Shown: in pieces, positions 25,294 through 33,935 of the stretch
Layout of the letters: each line of letters starts with the position of its first letter
Numbering within the stretch: the stretch's first letter is position 1
NCBI GenBank assembly: GCA_963810615.1
Contig: CAWEOA010000008.1
Location: forward strand, 558,001-622,000
Direction: 5' to 3'
Origin: JARRQJ01 sp963810615
Lineage (GTDB): Bacteria; Pseudomonadota; Gammaproteobacteria; DRLM01
Length of the DNA: 64,000 nt
Program-made: the position numbers and the translations under genes
The notes under the pieces: model-generated
The model's database searches: none
What the model saw: only the letters and a program-made list of their open reading frames with translations
What the model was told of the DNA's origin: nothing

Positions 25294-26661
25294 ATGACCA
25301 AAAAATTGTATATCAAGACCTTCGGCTGCCAGATGAACGAGTACGATTCCGCCAAGATGGCGGATGTGCTGGCGGCATCCCACGGCCTGCACCTGGTTCA
25401 AACCCCGGAAGAGGGAGACGTGCTGCTGTTGAATACCTGCTCCATCCGGGAAAAGGCCGAAGAAAAGGTCTTTTCCATGCTGGGTAGGTGGCGGGAGCTC
25501 AAGGACCGTCGTCCCGAAGTGGTCATCGGGGTGGGCGGCTGTGTCGCCAGCCAGGAGGGCGACAACATTCGTCGTCGTGCGCCCTACGTGGATATAGTCT
25601 TCGGTCCCCAGACCTTGCATCGCTTGCCCAAGATGCTGGAACAGGTGCAACGCGAGCGTCGGCCGGCGGTGGACGTCAGTTTTCCCGAGATAGAGAAATT
25701 CGATCACCTGCCTGCCCCGCACGCCGACGGCCCGACGGCCTATGTCTCGGTCATGGAGGGCTGCAGCAAATATTGCACCTTTTGCGTGGTGCCATACACC
25801 CGCGGCGAGGAAGTCAGTCGTCCCTTTGACGATGTGATCGCGGAAATCGCGACCTTGGCCCACAACGGTGTGCGGGAAGTTACCCTGTTGGGGCAAAACG
25901 TCAACGCCTATCGCGGCCTGATGCACGATGGCGTAGAGGCGGACCTAGCCTTATTGATCAGCTACGTGGCTGAAATCGACGGCATAGAACGCATCCGTTT
26001 CACCACCTCCCACCCGCTGGAGTTTTCCGATAGTCTCATTCAAACCTATGCCGACGTGCGCAAACTGGTCAGCCATCTGCACCTGCCGGTGCAAAGCGGC
26101 TCCGATCGCATCCTGTCCTTGATGAAGCGCGGTCATACCGCCATGGAGTACAAGTCCAAGATCCGGCGCTTGCGGGCGTTACGGCCGGATCTCAGTCTTT
26201 CTTCGGATTTCATCATAGGCTTTCCCGGTGAAAGCGATGCGGATTTCCAGGCCACCATGGATTTGATCGAAGAGATCGGTTTCGATAATTCCTTCAGTTT
26301 TATCTATAGCCCTCGCCCCGGGACGCCCGCGGCGGGCTTTCCCGACGACGTGTCCCCGGAGGTCAAGAAACACCGCCTGGCGATCCTGCAGGGGCGCATC
26401 CGCGAAATGACCGACGCGATCAGCCGGGACATGGTGGGTACGGTGCAGCGGGTGTTGGTGGAAGGGTCCTCCCGTAAGGATCCCCGGGAGATGTGCGGGC
26501 GCACGGAGAATAATCGCGTGGTGAATTTTACGGGGGATAAGCGGCTGGCCGGGCAACTGGTCGCGTTGCGTATCACCGAGGCACTGCCCAATTCGCTGCG
26601 CGGGGTGTATATGCAAGATTTTGATTCTTCAGGATTTCAGAGTACGGCGCTAGGGTTTTGA
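25294..26661 (+). CDS. miaB: tRNA-2-methylthio-N6-dimethylallyladenosine synthase
   Basis: A 455-residue methylthiotransferase that adds a methylthio group to i6A37 of tRNAs reading UNN codons. N-terminal UPF0004 domain with three cluster cysteines ('FGCQMNEYDS', 'NTCSIREKAEEKVF', 'GGCVASQEG'), a radical-SAM domain with 'GCSKYCTFCVVPYTRG' (CxxxCxxC) and a C-terminal TRAM domain ('RVLVEGSSRKDP ... GRTENNRVVNF'). Length matches the family. It starts the miaB-phoH-ybeY-corC-lnt cluster found widely in gammaproteobacteria. Confidence 0.97.
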   Translation: MTKKLYIKTFGCQMNEYDSAKMADVLAASHGLHLVQTPEEGDVLLLNTCSIREKAEEKVFSMLGRWRELKDRRPEVVIGVGGCVASQEGDNIRRRAPYVDIVFGPQTLHRLPKMLEQVQRERRPAVDVSFPEIEKFDHLPAPHADGPTAYVSVMEGCSKYCTFCVVPYTRGEEVSRPFDDVIAEIATLAHNGVREVTLLGQNVNAYRGLMHDGVEADLALLISYVAEIDGIERIRFTTSHPLEFSDSLIQTYADVRKLVSHLHLPVQSGSDRILSLMKRGHTAMEYKSKIRRLRALRPDLSLSSDFIIGFPGESDADFQATMDLIEEIGFDNSFSFIYSPRPGTPAAGFPDDVSPEVKKHRLAILQGRIREMTDAISRDMVGTVQRVLVEGSSRKDPREMCGRTENNRVVNFTGDKRLAGQLVALRITEALPNSLRGVYMQDFDSSGFQSTALGF

Positions 26662-26734
26662 CCGGCGCTTGGTCATTGCAAGCGGCGTCATTTTCGACTA
26701 TCTTACCGATTAAATTCCCTGTTCAGCTTTTCAT

Positions 26735-27733
26735 TTGAAAGTCCAGCCAGATTCCTTCGATTTCACCTTAGAACCCGCCGACAACGAGCGTCTCGCCAAC
26801 TTGTGCGGGCAATTCGATGAACACCTGCGTCAGGTGGAGGGTCGTTTAGGGGTGGAAGTGACCAATCGTGGAAATCACTTTCGCGTGATTGGTGACCCCG
26901 CGCCGGTGCAACTGGCGGGCAAGGTCCTGCAGAACCTCTATTCCAGTACCGCAAAAATAAATCTCACGCCTTCACAGGTGCATTTGGTCTTGCAGCAAGC
27001 CGGGGCCGATGCCCTGGGCAGTGTCGGTGAGCCGGCCAATGAACCCTTGGCGATCCATACCCGCCGGGGGGTGATCAGCGGCCGTGCCCTCAATCAGCAA
27101 CGCTATCTGCAGAACATTCTCAACAACGACATCAATTTCGGAATCGGGCCGGCGGGAACCGGCAAGACTTATCTGGCCGTCGCCTGCGCCGTGCAGGCCC
27201 TGGAGCAAGAGAAGGTGGGACGTGTGGTGCTGACGCGGCCGGCGGTGGAAGCGGGAGAGCGACTGGGATTCCTGCCGGGCGACCTGGCGCAGAAGATCGA
27301 TCCGTATCTTCGTCCGCTCTACGACGCCCTTTACGAGATGCTGGGTTTCGAGCGGGTGGCCAAGCTGGTGGAGCGCAACATCATCGAAATCGCGCCCTTG
27401 GCCTATATGCGGGGGCGGACGCTGAATGATGCCTTCATCATCCTCGACGAGGCGCAAAACACCACCGTCGAACAGATGAAAATGTTTTTGACCCGTATCG
27501 GTTTCGGTTCCAAGGCGGTGATTACCGGCGATGTCACTCAAGTGGATTTGCCGCGCGGCCGCCTGTCCGGGCTGCGGCATGTGGTCGAGGTGCTCAAGGA
27601 TGTGGACGGTATCAGCTTTACTTTTTTTAAGGCCGCTGACGTGGTGCGCCATCCCCTGGTGCAGAGTATCGTGACCGCCTACGAGAGCTTCGAAGAGAAT
27701 AACCCGCCGCCCGCTGCGGAGCAGGGAACATGA
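26735..27733 (+). CDS. ybeZ: PhoH-like ATPase (YbeZ)
   Basis: A 332-residue P-loop protein of the PhoH family. Walker A 'GPAGTGKTYLAV' (about 144-155), Walker B 'AFIILDEAQNT', and the motif 'TRPAVEAGERLGFLPGDL' are all present, after an N-terminal KH-like region. The frame opens with TTG at 26735; no ATG lies at a sensible place. It overlaps ybeY by 4 bases. YbeZ and YbeY act together in ribosome and rRNA quality control. Confidence 0.94.
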   Translation: MKVQPDSFDFTLEPADNERLANLCGQFDEHLRQVEGRLGVEVTNRGNHFRVIGDPAPVQLAGKVLQNLYSSTAKINLTPSQVHLVLQQAGADALGSVGEPANEPLAIHTRRGVISGRALNQQRYLQNILNNDINFGIGPAGTGKTYLAVACAVQALEQEKVGRVVLTRPAVEAGERLGFLPGDLAQKIDPYLRPLYDALYEMLGFERVAKLVERNIIEIAPLAYMRGRTLNDAFIILDEAQNTTVEQMKMFLTRIGFGSKAVITGDVTQVDLPRGRLSGLRHVVEVLKDVDGISFTFFKAADVVRHPLVQSIVTAYESFEENNPPPAAEQGT

Positions 27734-28221
27734 GCATCGTCGTGGACGTGCAATATGCTCAGGAAGAGCTGCCGGATGCGGAGGCCGAAGTCCCCTCGCC
27801 CCAGGATTTCGAGCGCTGGGTCGCCGCCGCCTTGGCGGGACGTCGCGAGGCCGGGGAGCTGACCATCCGCGTGGTGGGGGTGACGGAAGGGGCCGCTCTC
27901 AATGAAACCTATCGCCACCGTTCTGGGCCGACCAACGTCTTGTCTTTTCCTTTCGATAGTTTATCGGCATTGGATCTGCCGCTACTGGGTGATCTGATCA
28001 TCTGCGCGCCGCTGGTGATGCGCGAGGCGAGTGAACAGCATAAGCCGGCGATCGCCCATTGGGCGCATTTGACGGTGCACGGCAGCCTGCATCTCCTGGG
28101 CTACGACCATGAGGAACCGCGCGAAGCGGAGATCATGGAGGGCCTGGAGGCCGAGATCCTCGTCTCATTGGGTTATGCGGACCCCTATGCCGGGGAAAAA
28201 GAGGTCCGGTCGGCCTCTTGA
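27730..28221 (+). CDS. ybeY: Endoribonuclease YbeY, 16S rRNA maturation
   Basis: A 163-residue UPF0054 metalloenzyme with the zinc motif H-x3-H-x5-H in 'HLTVHGSLHLLGYDHEE'. The 'YRHRSGPTNVLSFPF' motif upstream is equally typical. It takes part in processing the 3' end of 16S rRNA and in ribosome quality control. Its ATG overlaps the ybeZ stop. Confidence 0.96.
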   Translation: MSIVVDVQYAQEELPDAEAEVPSPQDFERWVAAALAGRREAGELTIRVVGVTEGAALNETYRHRSGPTNVLSFPFDSLSALDLPLLGDLIICAPLVMREASEQHKPAIAHWAHLTVHGSLHLLGYDHEEPREAEIMEGLEAEILVSLGYADPYAGEKEVRSAS

Positions 28222-28282
28222 AGCGCAGAGACTTGGTTCCCATTTGACGGTTTTAACAGCAAAGGTGTTAATTTAGATAATC

Positions 28283-29167
28283 ATGGCAGTCGAGCGAACA
28301 AATAACGGTACGTCATCGCGTTCCTGGCTGGAGCGTTTGAGTTTTGCATTATTGGGCGAGCCCAAGGATAGGGAGCAATTGGTGGAATTGCTGCGCGATG
28401 CCCAGCAGCGCGAATTGCTCGACCCCGAAGCCCTGACCATGATCGAGGGGGTGTTGCAGGTCGCGGAAATGCAGGTGCGCGATATCATGGTGCCGCGTGC
28501 GCAAATGGCGGTGGTGGAGCGCGATGCCGTGCTGGACAATATCCTGCCGGTGGTGATCGAATCGGCGCACTCGCGTTTTCCGGTGATCGGTGATAATCGC
28601 GATGAAGTGGTGGGCATCCTGCTGGCCAAGGATCTGCTGGCCTATTACGGCCAGGACAATGCCAAGAATTTCAATGTGCGCGATATCCTGCGCCCGGCGG
28701 TGTTCATTCCGGAGAGCAAGCGCCTCAATGTGCTGCTGAAGGAATTCCGCGCCAGCCGTAATCACATGGCCATCGTTGTCGACGAATACGGCGGCGTGGC
28801 GGGACTGGTTACCATCGAGGATGTCTTGGAGCAGATCGTGGGCGAGATCGTCGACGAGCATGATATCGAGGAAGATGCCTATATCAAGAAGCACAACGAT
28901 AACGTCTACGCGGTCAAGGCGCTGGCACCTATCGAAGAGTTCAATCAGTATTTCTTCGCCGAATTCAGCGACGATGAATTCGATACCATCGGCGGTCTGG
29001 TGATGAACCGCTTCGGCCGGTTGCCGCGCCGCGGTGAAGTGATCAGCATCGACCGCTTCCGCTTCAAGGTGTTGAATGCCGACAGTCGCCGCATCCATCT
29101 GTTGCAGGTGACCGAGCGTCGCAGCGTGGGCGTTTCCGACAAGGCCGCCGCCGGCGGAGAGCAGTAG
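28283..29167 (+). CDS. corC: CorC/YbeX-family CBS-domain protein
   Basis: A 294-residue soluble protein. Two CBS domains ('VRDIMVPRAQMAVVERDA' and 'ILRPAVFIPESKRLNVLLKEF ... VDEYGGVAGLVTIEDVLEQIVGEI') are followed by a CorC_HlyC transporter-associated domain ending 'RFRFKVLNADSRRIHLLQVT'. It has been linked to Mg/Co efflux and more recently to ribosome metabolism. It sits between ybeY and lnt as in E. coli. Confidence 0.94.
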   Translation: MAVERTNNGTSSRSWLERLSFALLGEPKDREQLVELLRDAQQRELLDPEALTMIEGVLQVAEMQVRDIMVPRAQMAVVERDAVLDNILPVVIESAHSRFPVIGDNRDEVVGILLAKDLLAYYGQDNAKNFNVRDILRPAVFIPESKRLNVLLKEFRASRNHMAIVVDEYGGVAGLVTIEDVLEQIVGEIVDEHDIEEDAYIKKHNDNVYAVKALAPIEEFNQYFFAEFSDDEFDTIGGLVMNRFGRLPRRGEVISIDRFRFKVLNADSRRIHLLQVTERRSVGVSDKAAAGGEQ

Positions 29168-29202
29168 CGCGTCCCGGGTTTCTTCGCCGCCGCACGGACC
29201 CT

Positions 29203-30777
29203 ATGGCCAGTTCCCCTATCGCCGTTGACGCACAACGCCCGTATTCCTGCCGCCATCACCGCCTCGCCGAGCTGCTCATGGGGAAATGGGGTGATTGGCT
29301 GAGCCTCATCGCCGGGGGCTGTCTGCCCCTGGCCTTCGCGCCCTTCGATTTTTTTCCCGCGGCGGTATTCGCTCCCGCCCTGCTGTTCCTGCTGTGGCTG
29401 GATGTTCCGCGGCGGCGGGCTATGCGGCGCGGCTATCTGTTCGGGCTGGGGATGTTCGGCGTCGGGGTCAATTGGGTATTCGTCAGTATGTACGAGTACG
29501 GCGGCGTGAGCATGGCGCTGTCCCTGTTTCTCACCGCCCTGCTGGTCGCGTTCCTGGCCTTGTTTCCCGCCGTGCTGGGATACGTGCTGGCGCGCTTTTT
29601 TCAGTATGCCGGTCCGGCGGCGACGGCATGGCGCTTGGCGGTGGTGTTTCCCGCCGGCTGGGTGATGTTCGAATGGATACGCGGCTGGTTTCTGACCGGC
29701 TTTCCCTGGTTGAATCTCGGCTACAGTCAATTGGCCTCGCCCCTCGCCGGTGTAGCGCCGCTGGCGGGTGTCTATGGCGTATCGTTGGCGGCGGCGCTGT
29801 CGGCGGGGTGGTTGGTGTTACTGATCATCGCCGCGGATTTCCGCCAACGTATGGTGTGGGGGACGGCGCTGCTAGTGCTATGGCTGGCTGCCGGCGTGTT
29901 GCATGCCGTGTCCTGGACGCAGCCGACAGGCACGCCGCTGCGCGTGACCCTGCTGCAGGGCGATATTCCCCAGGACATCAAATGGCAGTGGGACGTGCGC
30001 GAACCCAGCATAGAACTCTATACCAAACTGACCCGTGAGCACTGGGACAGCCAGTTGATCGTCTGGCCGGAAAGCGCCCTGCCCGAGATGTATGACGAGG
30101 CCAAGGACGTTCTCGACGGCCTGGGCAAGGAGGCCAGAGAGCATCACAGCGATCTGTTGATAGGCGTGTTGTATGAGGATGCCGCGACCGGGCGTTATTA
30201 CAACAGCATGGTGAGCGTGGGCAGCGCGCGCAAGTTTTATCACAAACATCATCTGGTGCCGTTTACCGAATATTTACCGATGCAGAGCCTGTTGGGCGGG
30301 ATCGTGGACTTCATGCAAGTGCCCATGTCCGACTTCAGCGCCGGACCGGCGGTACAGCCGCCGCTCGCGGTGGCGGGGCAGCAGGCGGGGATCTCCATTT
30401 GCTATGAAGACGCCTTCGGCGAGGAAGTCATCCGGGAATTGCCCCGGGCGACGCTGCTGGTCAACGTCAGCAATGACGCCTGGTTCGGTCATTCCATCGC
30501 GCCGCAACAGCATCTGGAAATCGCGCGAATGCGCGCTGCGGAGACCGGGCGGCCGCTATTGCGCGCCACCAATACCGGTGTGACGGCCATTGTCGATGCC
30601 AAGGGCCGCCTGCAGAAGGTGGCGCCGCAATTCGAGGTGGCGGCCTTATCGGGAGAGGTGCAGCCGATGCAGGGCGCGACGCCTTATGTCCGCGTAGGCA
30701 ATGCACTGGTGGTGATATTGATGACGGGGATGTTGCTGATCCCCTGGCTGCTGTTACGCCGCCGTGAGCCGCGCTAG
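29203..30777 (+). CDS. lnt: Apolipoprotein N-acyltransferase
   Basis: A 524-residue inner-membrane enzyme that adds the third acyl chain to lipoproteins. About seven helices precede a periplasmic nitrilase-like domain with the triad Glu in 'VWPESALPE', Lys in 'FYHKHHLVPFTEYLP' and Cys in 'GISICYEDAFGEEV'. A C-terminal helix ends the protein. The start at 29203 gives a 25-residue polar extension; the ATG at 29278 ('MGKWGDWLSL') is an alternative. Confidence 0.95.
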   Translation: MASSPIAVDAQRPYSCRHHRLAELLMGKWGDWLSLIAGGCLPLAFAPFDFFPAAVFAPALLFLLWLDVPRRRAMRRGYLFGLGMFGVGVNWVFVSMYEYGGVSMALSLFLTALLVAFLALFPAVLGYVLARFFQYAGPAATAWRLAVVFPAGWVMFEWIRGWFLTGFPWLNLGYSQLASPLAGVAPLAGVYGVSLAAALSAGWLVLLIIAADFRQRMVWGTALLVLWLAAGVLHAVSWTQPTGTPLRVTLLQGDIPQDIKWQWDVREPSIELYTKLTREHWDSQLIVWPESALPEMYDEAKDVLDGLGKEAREHHSDLLIGVLYEDAATGRYYNSMVSVGSARKFYHKHHLVPFTEYLPMQSLLGGIVDFMQVPMSDFSAGPAVQPPLAVAGQQAGISICYEDAFGEEVIRELPRATLLVNVSNDAWFGHSIAPQQHLEIARMRAAETGRPLLRATNTGVTAIVDAKGRLQKVAPQFEVAALSGEVQPMQGATPYVRVGNALVVILMTGMLLIPWLLLRRREPR

Positions 30778-30811
30778 GCCGTCGTTATCGGCGACCTCAC
30801 CGGTCTGAGAC

Positions 30812-32299
30812 CTAGTAAACGGGGATCGCCGCCGGAGAGACGACGGCCAGGGAAAAGGTGAAGACGGCGCCCTTGCCGGGCATGCTGCGTACTTCGATGG
30901 TCTGGTGGTGGAGGTCGAGGATCTGTTTAGCGATCGCCAGGCCGAGTCCGGCGTGACCCTTGCCGCGGTGCTCGTTCCCCGACTGGTAGAAGCGATCGAA
31001 GACCCGCGGCAGATCGGCCGTTGCTATGCCGCGGCCGCTGTCGCTGACCGTGATGAGCACGCGCCCGGCATCCCGACGCAGGCTCACCATCACCTGTCCG
31101 CCGCCGGGAGTGTGTTCCAAGGCGTTTTCGATCAGGTTTTCCACCACCCGTTCGATGAGGCCGATCTCCGCGCTCACCAGCGGCAGGTCGCCGTTGATTT
31201 CCATGTTGAGCGCGACGCCGCGCTGTTGCGCCCGCAGTTGGAATTTTTGCACCACGTCCTGGACCAGTTCCGCGGGACCGAAGGGTTCGCAGCGCGGCGG
31301 GGTGCGGGTCGCATCGAGCTTAGCCAGTTCGAACAGATCCATTACCAGGCGGGTGAGACGCTCGCTGTGGCGCAAGGCGATGTCGAGATATTCGCGGCGT
31401 TCCTCTGCGCTGAGAGTGGCGGCCTTGAGCTGCAGGGTTTCGAGATAACCGTGCAAGGAGGCCAGCGGTGTGCGCAGGTCATGAGATACCTGGGCCACCA
31501 GTTCACGGCGCAGAGTGTCCTGGGTCTTGAGTTCGTCGAGTTGATTGATGATGCGTTCGGCCATCTGGTCGAAGGTCGTTCCCAGGCGATCGATCTCGTC
31601 GGGGCTGCGCTGCGGGGCCTTGCCGTAGGGCACGTAGGCGCTGAGATTGCTGAGGCGGAAATTATCCATCAGCCAGGCAAGGCGGTGCAGGCGGCGGGTG
31701 AGGAGGTGAAAGATCAGCAGGCCGGCGAGCAGGCCGAAGATCAGGCTGCCCGCCACCGCCCAGCCGCTGAGGCGTAGGAAATAACTCTCGCGGATGGCGT
31801 TGTTGACTGCGTCGAACTCCTCGCCCTGCAGCACCACATACAAATACCCTTCCGGATTGGCGGCGGAGGGGATGGGCGTGACCGAAAAGGCCTTGCGCCG
31901 ATCATAGCTGCGCGGGTCGTCGCCCAACACCGGGTAGGCGTCGTTGCGCAGAAAGGCGTGGATGGGTTCCAGCGACACATGCTTGCGCTTGACCTTGCCC
32001 GGGTCGGCGGAATAGGACAGGATCTTGCCGTTGCGGTCGAGCAGATAGATCTCGATGCTGGGATTGATGACCATGTAGTCGTGGAAGGTCTCTTTGAGCT
32101 TGGCCTCGTTGAGTCTACCCTCGGCGACCAGGTTGCGGTCGGCCACCAGATTGCGGGCGAGATTGCGGTTGAGCTGTTGATTGACCTCGCGCAGATAATG
32201 ATGGGTCGCCGATACGGTGAGCAGCGAGTAGATCAAGCCCATGGAGACCAGCAGCAGCACCAGCACCAAGGCGAGGCGGGCGTAGAGGGTGCGCAACAT
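30812..32299 (-). CDS. Sensor histidine kinase with HAMP domain
   Basis: A 495-residue kinase: N-terminal helix ('LALVLVLLLVSMGLIYSLL'), a periplasmic sensor of about 135 residues, a second helix ('GWAVAGSLIFGLLAGLLIFHL'), HAMP, then HisKA 'VSHDLRTPLASLHGY' and HATPase with 'ENLIENALEHTPGG', 'DSGRGIA' and 'AGLGLAIAKQ'. It begins one base after the stop of the response regulator gene. Its signal and targets are unknown. It faces lnt convergently. Confidence 0.94.
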   Translation of the reverse strand: MLRTLYARLALVLVLLLVSMGLIYSLLTVSATHHYLREVNQQLNRNLARNLVADRNLVAEGRLNEAKLKETFHDYMVINPSIEIYLLDRNGKILSYSADPGKVKRKHVSLEPIHAFLRNDAYPVLGDDPRSYDRRKAFSVTPIPSAANPEGYLYVVLQGEEFDAVNNAIRESYFLRLSGWAVAGSLIFGLLAGLLIFHLLTRRLHRLAWLMDNFRLSNLSAYVPYGKAPQRSPDEIDRLGTTFDQMAERIINQLDELKTQDTLRRELVAQVSHDLRTPLASLHGYLETLQLKAATLSAEERREYLDIALRHSERLTRLVMDLFELAKLDATRTPPRCEPFGPAELVQDVVQKFQLRAQQRGVALNMEINGDLPLVSAEIGLIERVVENLIENALEHTPGGGQVMVSLRRDAGRVLITVSDSGRGIATADLPRVFDRFYQSGNEHRGKGHAGLGLAIAKQILDLHHQTIEVRSMPGKGAVFTFSLAVVSPAAIPVY

Positions 32300-32300
32300 C

Positions 32301-33008
32301 TCAGGCGGCGTGCTCGGCGAATTTGTAGCCCACGCCCCACACCGTCAGCACATAGCAGGGCTTGGCGGGATCTTTTTCGATCTTGGCGCGCAGGCGGTTG
32401 ATATGGGAGTTGACGGTATGTTCATAGCCGTCGTGGCCATACCCCCAGACCTTGTCCAGCAGCTCGGTGCGATTGTAGACCCGTCCCGGATGCCGGGCGA
32501 AGAACAGCAGCAGGTCGAACTCCTTGGCAGTGAGATTGATGTCGTGTCCGTCGACCCTGACCTGGCGTTTGCCGGTGTCTATGGAGAGTGCGCCGAAGCT
32601 CAGGGTTTCCGCCGGCTGCAGGTCTTGGCGGCTGCTCAAGGCCGCGACGCGGCGGAACAAGGCCTTGATGCGGGCCTGCAGTTCGGGAATGCTGAACGGT
32701 TTGGTCAGATAGTCGTCGGCGCCCACCTCCAGGCCCAGCACCCGATCGAGTTCCGTCGATTTGGCGGTGAGCATCAGGATAGGTACGTAGCCCGGCAGTG
32801 CGCGCAATTTCTGGCAGACGCTGACCCCGTCCATACCCGGTAACATCAGGTCCAGCACCACCAAGTCGAATTCCCCGCGCTGGAAGGTCCGCAGCCCTTC
32901 CGCCCCGTCGGCGGCGATGACCGCCGCGCACTCGATGTCCTTGAGGTGCATGGCCACCAGGCGCGCGATATCGGGATTGTCTTCGATGATTAGGACCTTG
33001 TGCATCAT
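32301..33008 (-). CDS. OmpR-family response regulator
   Basis: A 235-residue regulator with receiver residues 'EDN' at 9-11, phosphoacceptor Asp53 in 'VLDLMLPGMDG', Lys in 'LTKPFS' and a winged-helix DNA-binding domain with 'TAKEFDLLLFFARHPG' and 'TVNSHINRLRAKIE'. It is the first gene of a two-gene operon with the kinase. The 249 bases upstream contain only a C-rich hairpin near 33196-33216 that more likely belongs to the neighbouring gene's end. Confidence 0.95.
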   Translation of the reverse strand: MMHKVLIIEDNPDIARLVAMHLKDIECAAVIAADGAEGLRTFQRGEFDLVVLDLMLPGMDGVSVCQKLRALPGYVPILMLTAKSTELDRVLGLEVGADDYLTKPFSIPELQARIKALFRRVAALSSRQDLQPAETLSFGALSIDTGKRQVRVDGHDINLTAKEFDLLLFFARHPGRVYNRTELLDKVWGYGHDGYEHTVNSHINRLRAKIEKDPAKPCYVLTVWGVGYKFAEHAA

Positions 33009-33257
33009 GGCGTTCTGCGATGTTAGCCGGCGTCTACCGGTAGTGTAGCGTGCTTAGCTGTTACCGTCCCGCGGTAACCGGCTCAGCTCGGCATCCTATT
33101 GCAACGCGGCAAGATCGCATCGCTATCACGCAGTGATCACAAATTCATCACGGAGGGTTTGACGTTCCCAATGGAGGGCCCCGTAATCCGCTTTAGCCCC
33201 CCAGTGAAGAGGGGCCGATTGCTCCGGCTTTAACCGCTGGAGTCTTCAATGGAGCCG

Positions 33258-33788
33258 CTACGAGGCGGGTTGCGGCGGTTTCCGGATGAAACGGGTGGCG
33301 TGGCACTTGGGGCAGGGCGGGATGTGGCTGGTGCCGTGGAAATGCAGGATTTCCCCGCAGGCGATGCAATGCAGGCTGCCCACGGTGGTGAGTTCCCCGG
33401 TATGGTATTCGGAGGCCCGCTGCGCCCGTTGCTCCAGTTCCAGGAAGGCCAGCTTGGTTTGATCCGCGGCGGCGGTGAAGACTTCCCACAGCCGGTCTTC
33501 CACCTGTTCCACATCGAAGTGCAGCCAGGAGCTGAGCTCGGCGCCGCTGTCCGCTAGGTATTCCCCGGCGTCTTCCAAGTCGCGGCGCAGATAGTCGCCG
33601 ATTTTTACCGCCTCTTCGCGGCTAAGCTCACCCAATTCCACCGCCTTTTCCTTGGCCAGATCGATGTTGTACTGTACGGCCTCCATGGTGGTCTTTTCGG
33701 TTTGCTTCAGGGCATCTTTTACCCGTTCCATCATCCGGTTATAGGCATGTACCAATTTCTCGCCGCTGGAGGGGGGGATGGAAGTCAT
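33258..33788 (-). CDS. Zinc-ribbon protein (YbeL/DUF1451 family)
   Basis: A 176-residue soluble protein of unknown role. The N-terminal two thirds are alpha-helical and charged; the C-terminus has a zinc ribbon with two CxxC pairs, 'HCIACGEILHFHGTSHIPPC' then 'CPKCHATRFIRK'. The ribosome site AGGAG before the ATG supports the start. E. coli ybeL also lies beside leuS, so this is conserved gene order. Confidence 0.88.
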   Translation of the reverse strand: MTSIPPSSGEKLVHAYNRMMERVKDALKQTEKTTMEAVQYNIDLAKEKAVELGELSREEAVKIGDYLRRDLEDAGEYLADSGAELSSWLHFDVEQVEDRLWEVFTAAADQTKLAFLELEQRAQRASEYHTGELTTVGSLHCIACGEILHFHGTSHIPPCPKCHATRFIRKPPQPAS

Positions 33789-33935
33789 GGTCTTTACTCC
33801 TGATCGATCGAATGGGCATAAGTTTGACCGACTCGCCCCACAATGGAAAGGGCAAGCGCACGGTTATGTTGTTCGGTTTGTCTAGCCTACGGTATCCTTG
33901 CGCCTTTATGTAAGCGTTGAGAGCGGGAATAGACG

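Noticed and set aside
25194..25487. 97-codon open frame overlapping miaB
   Set aside because: Runs in a wrong frame of miaB and has no homology-like pattern.
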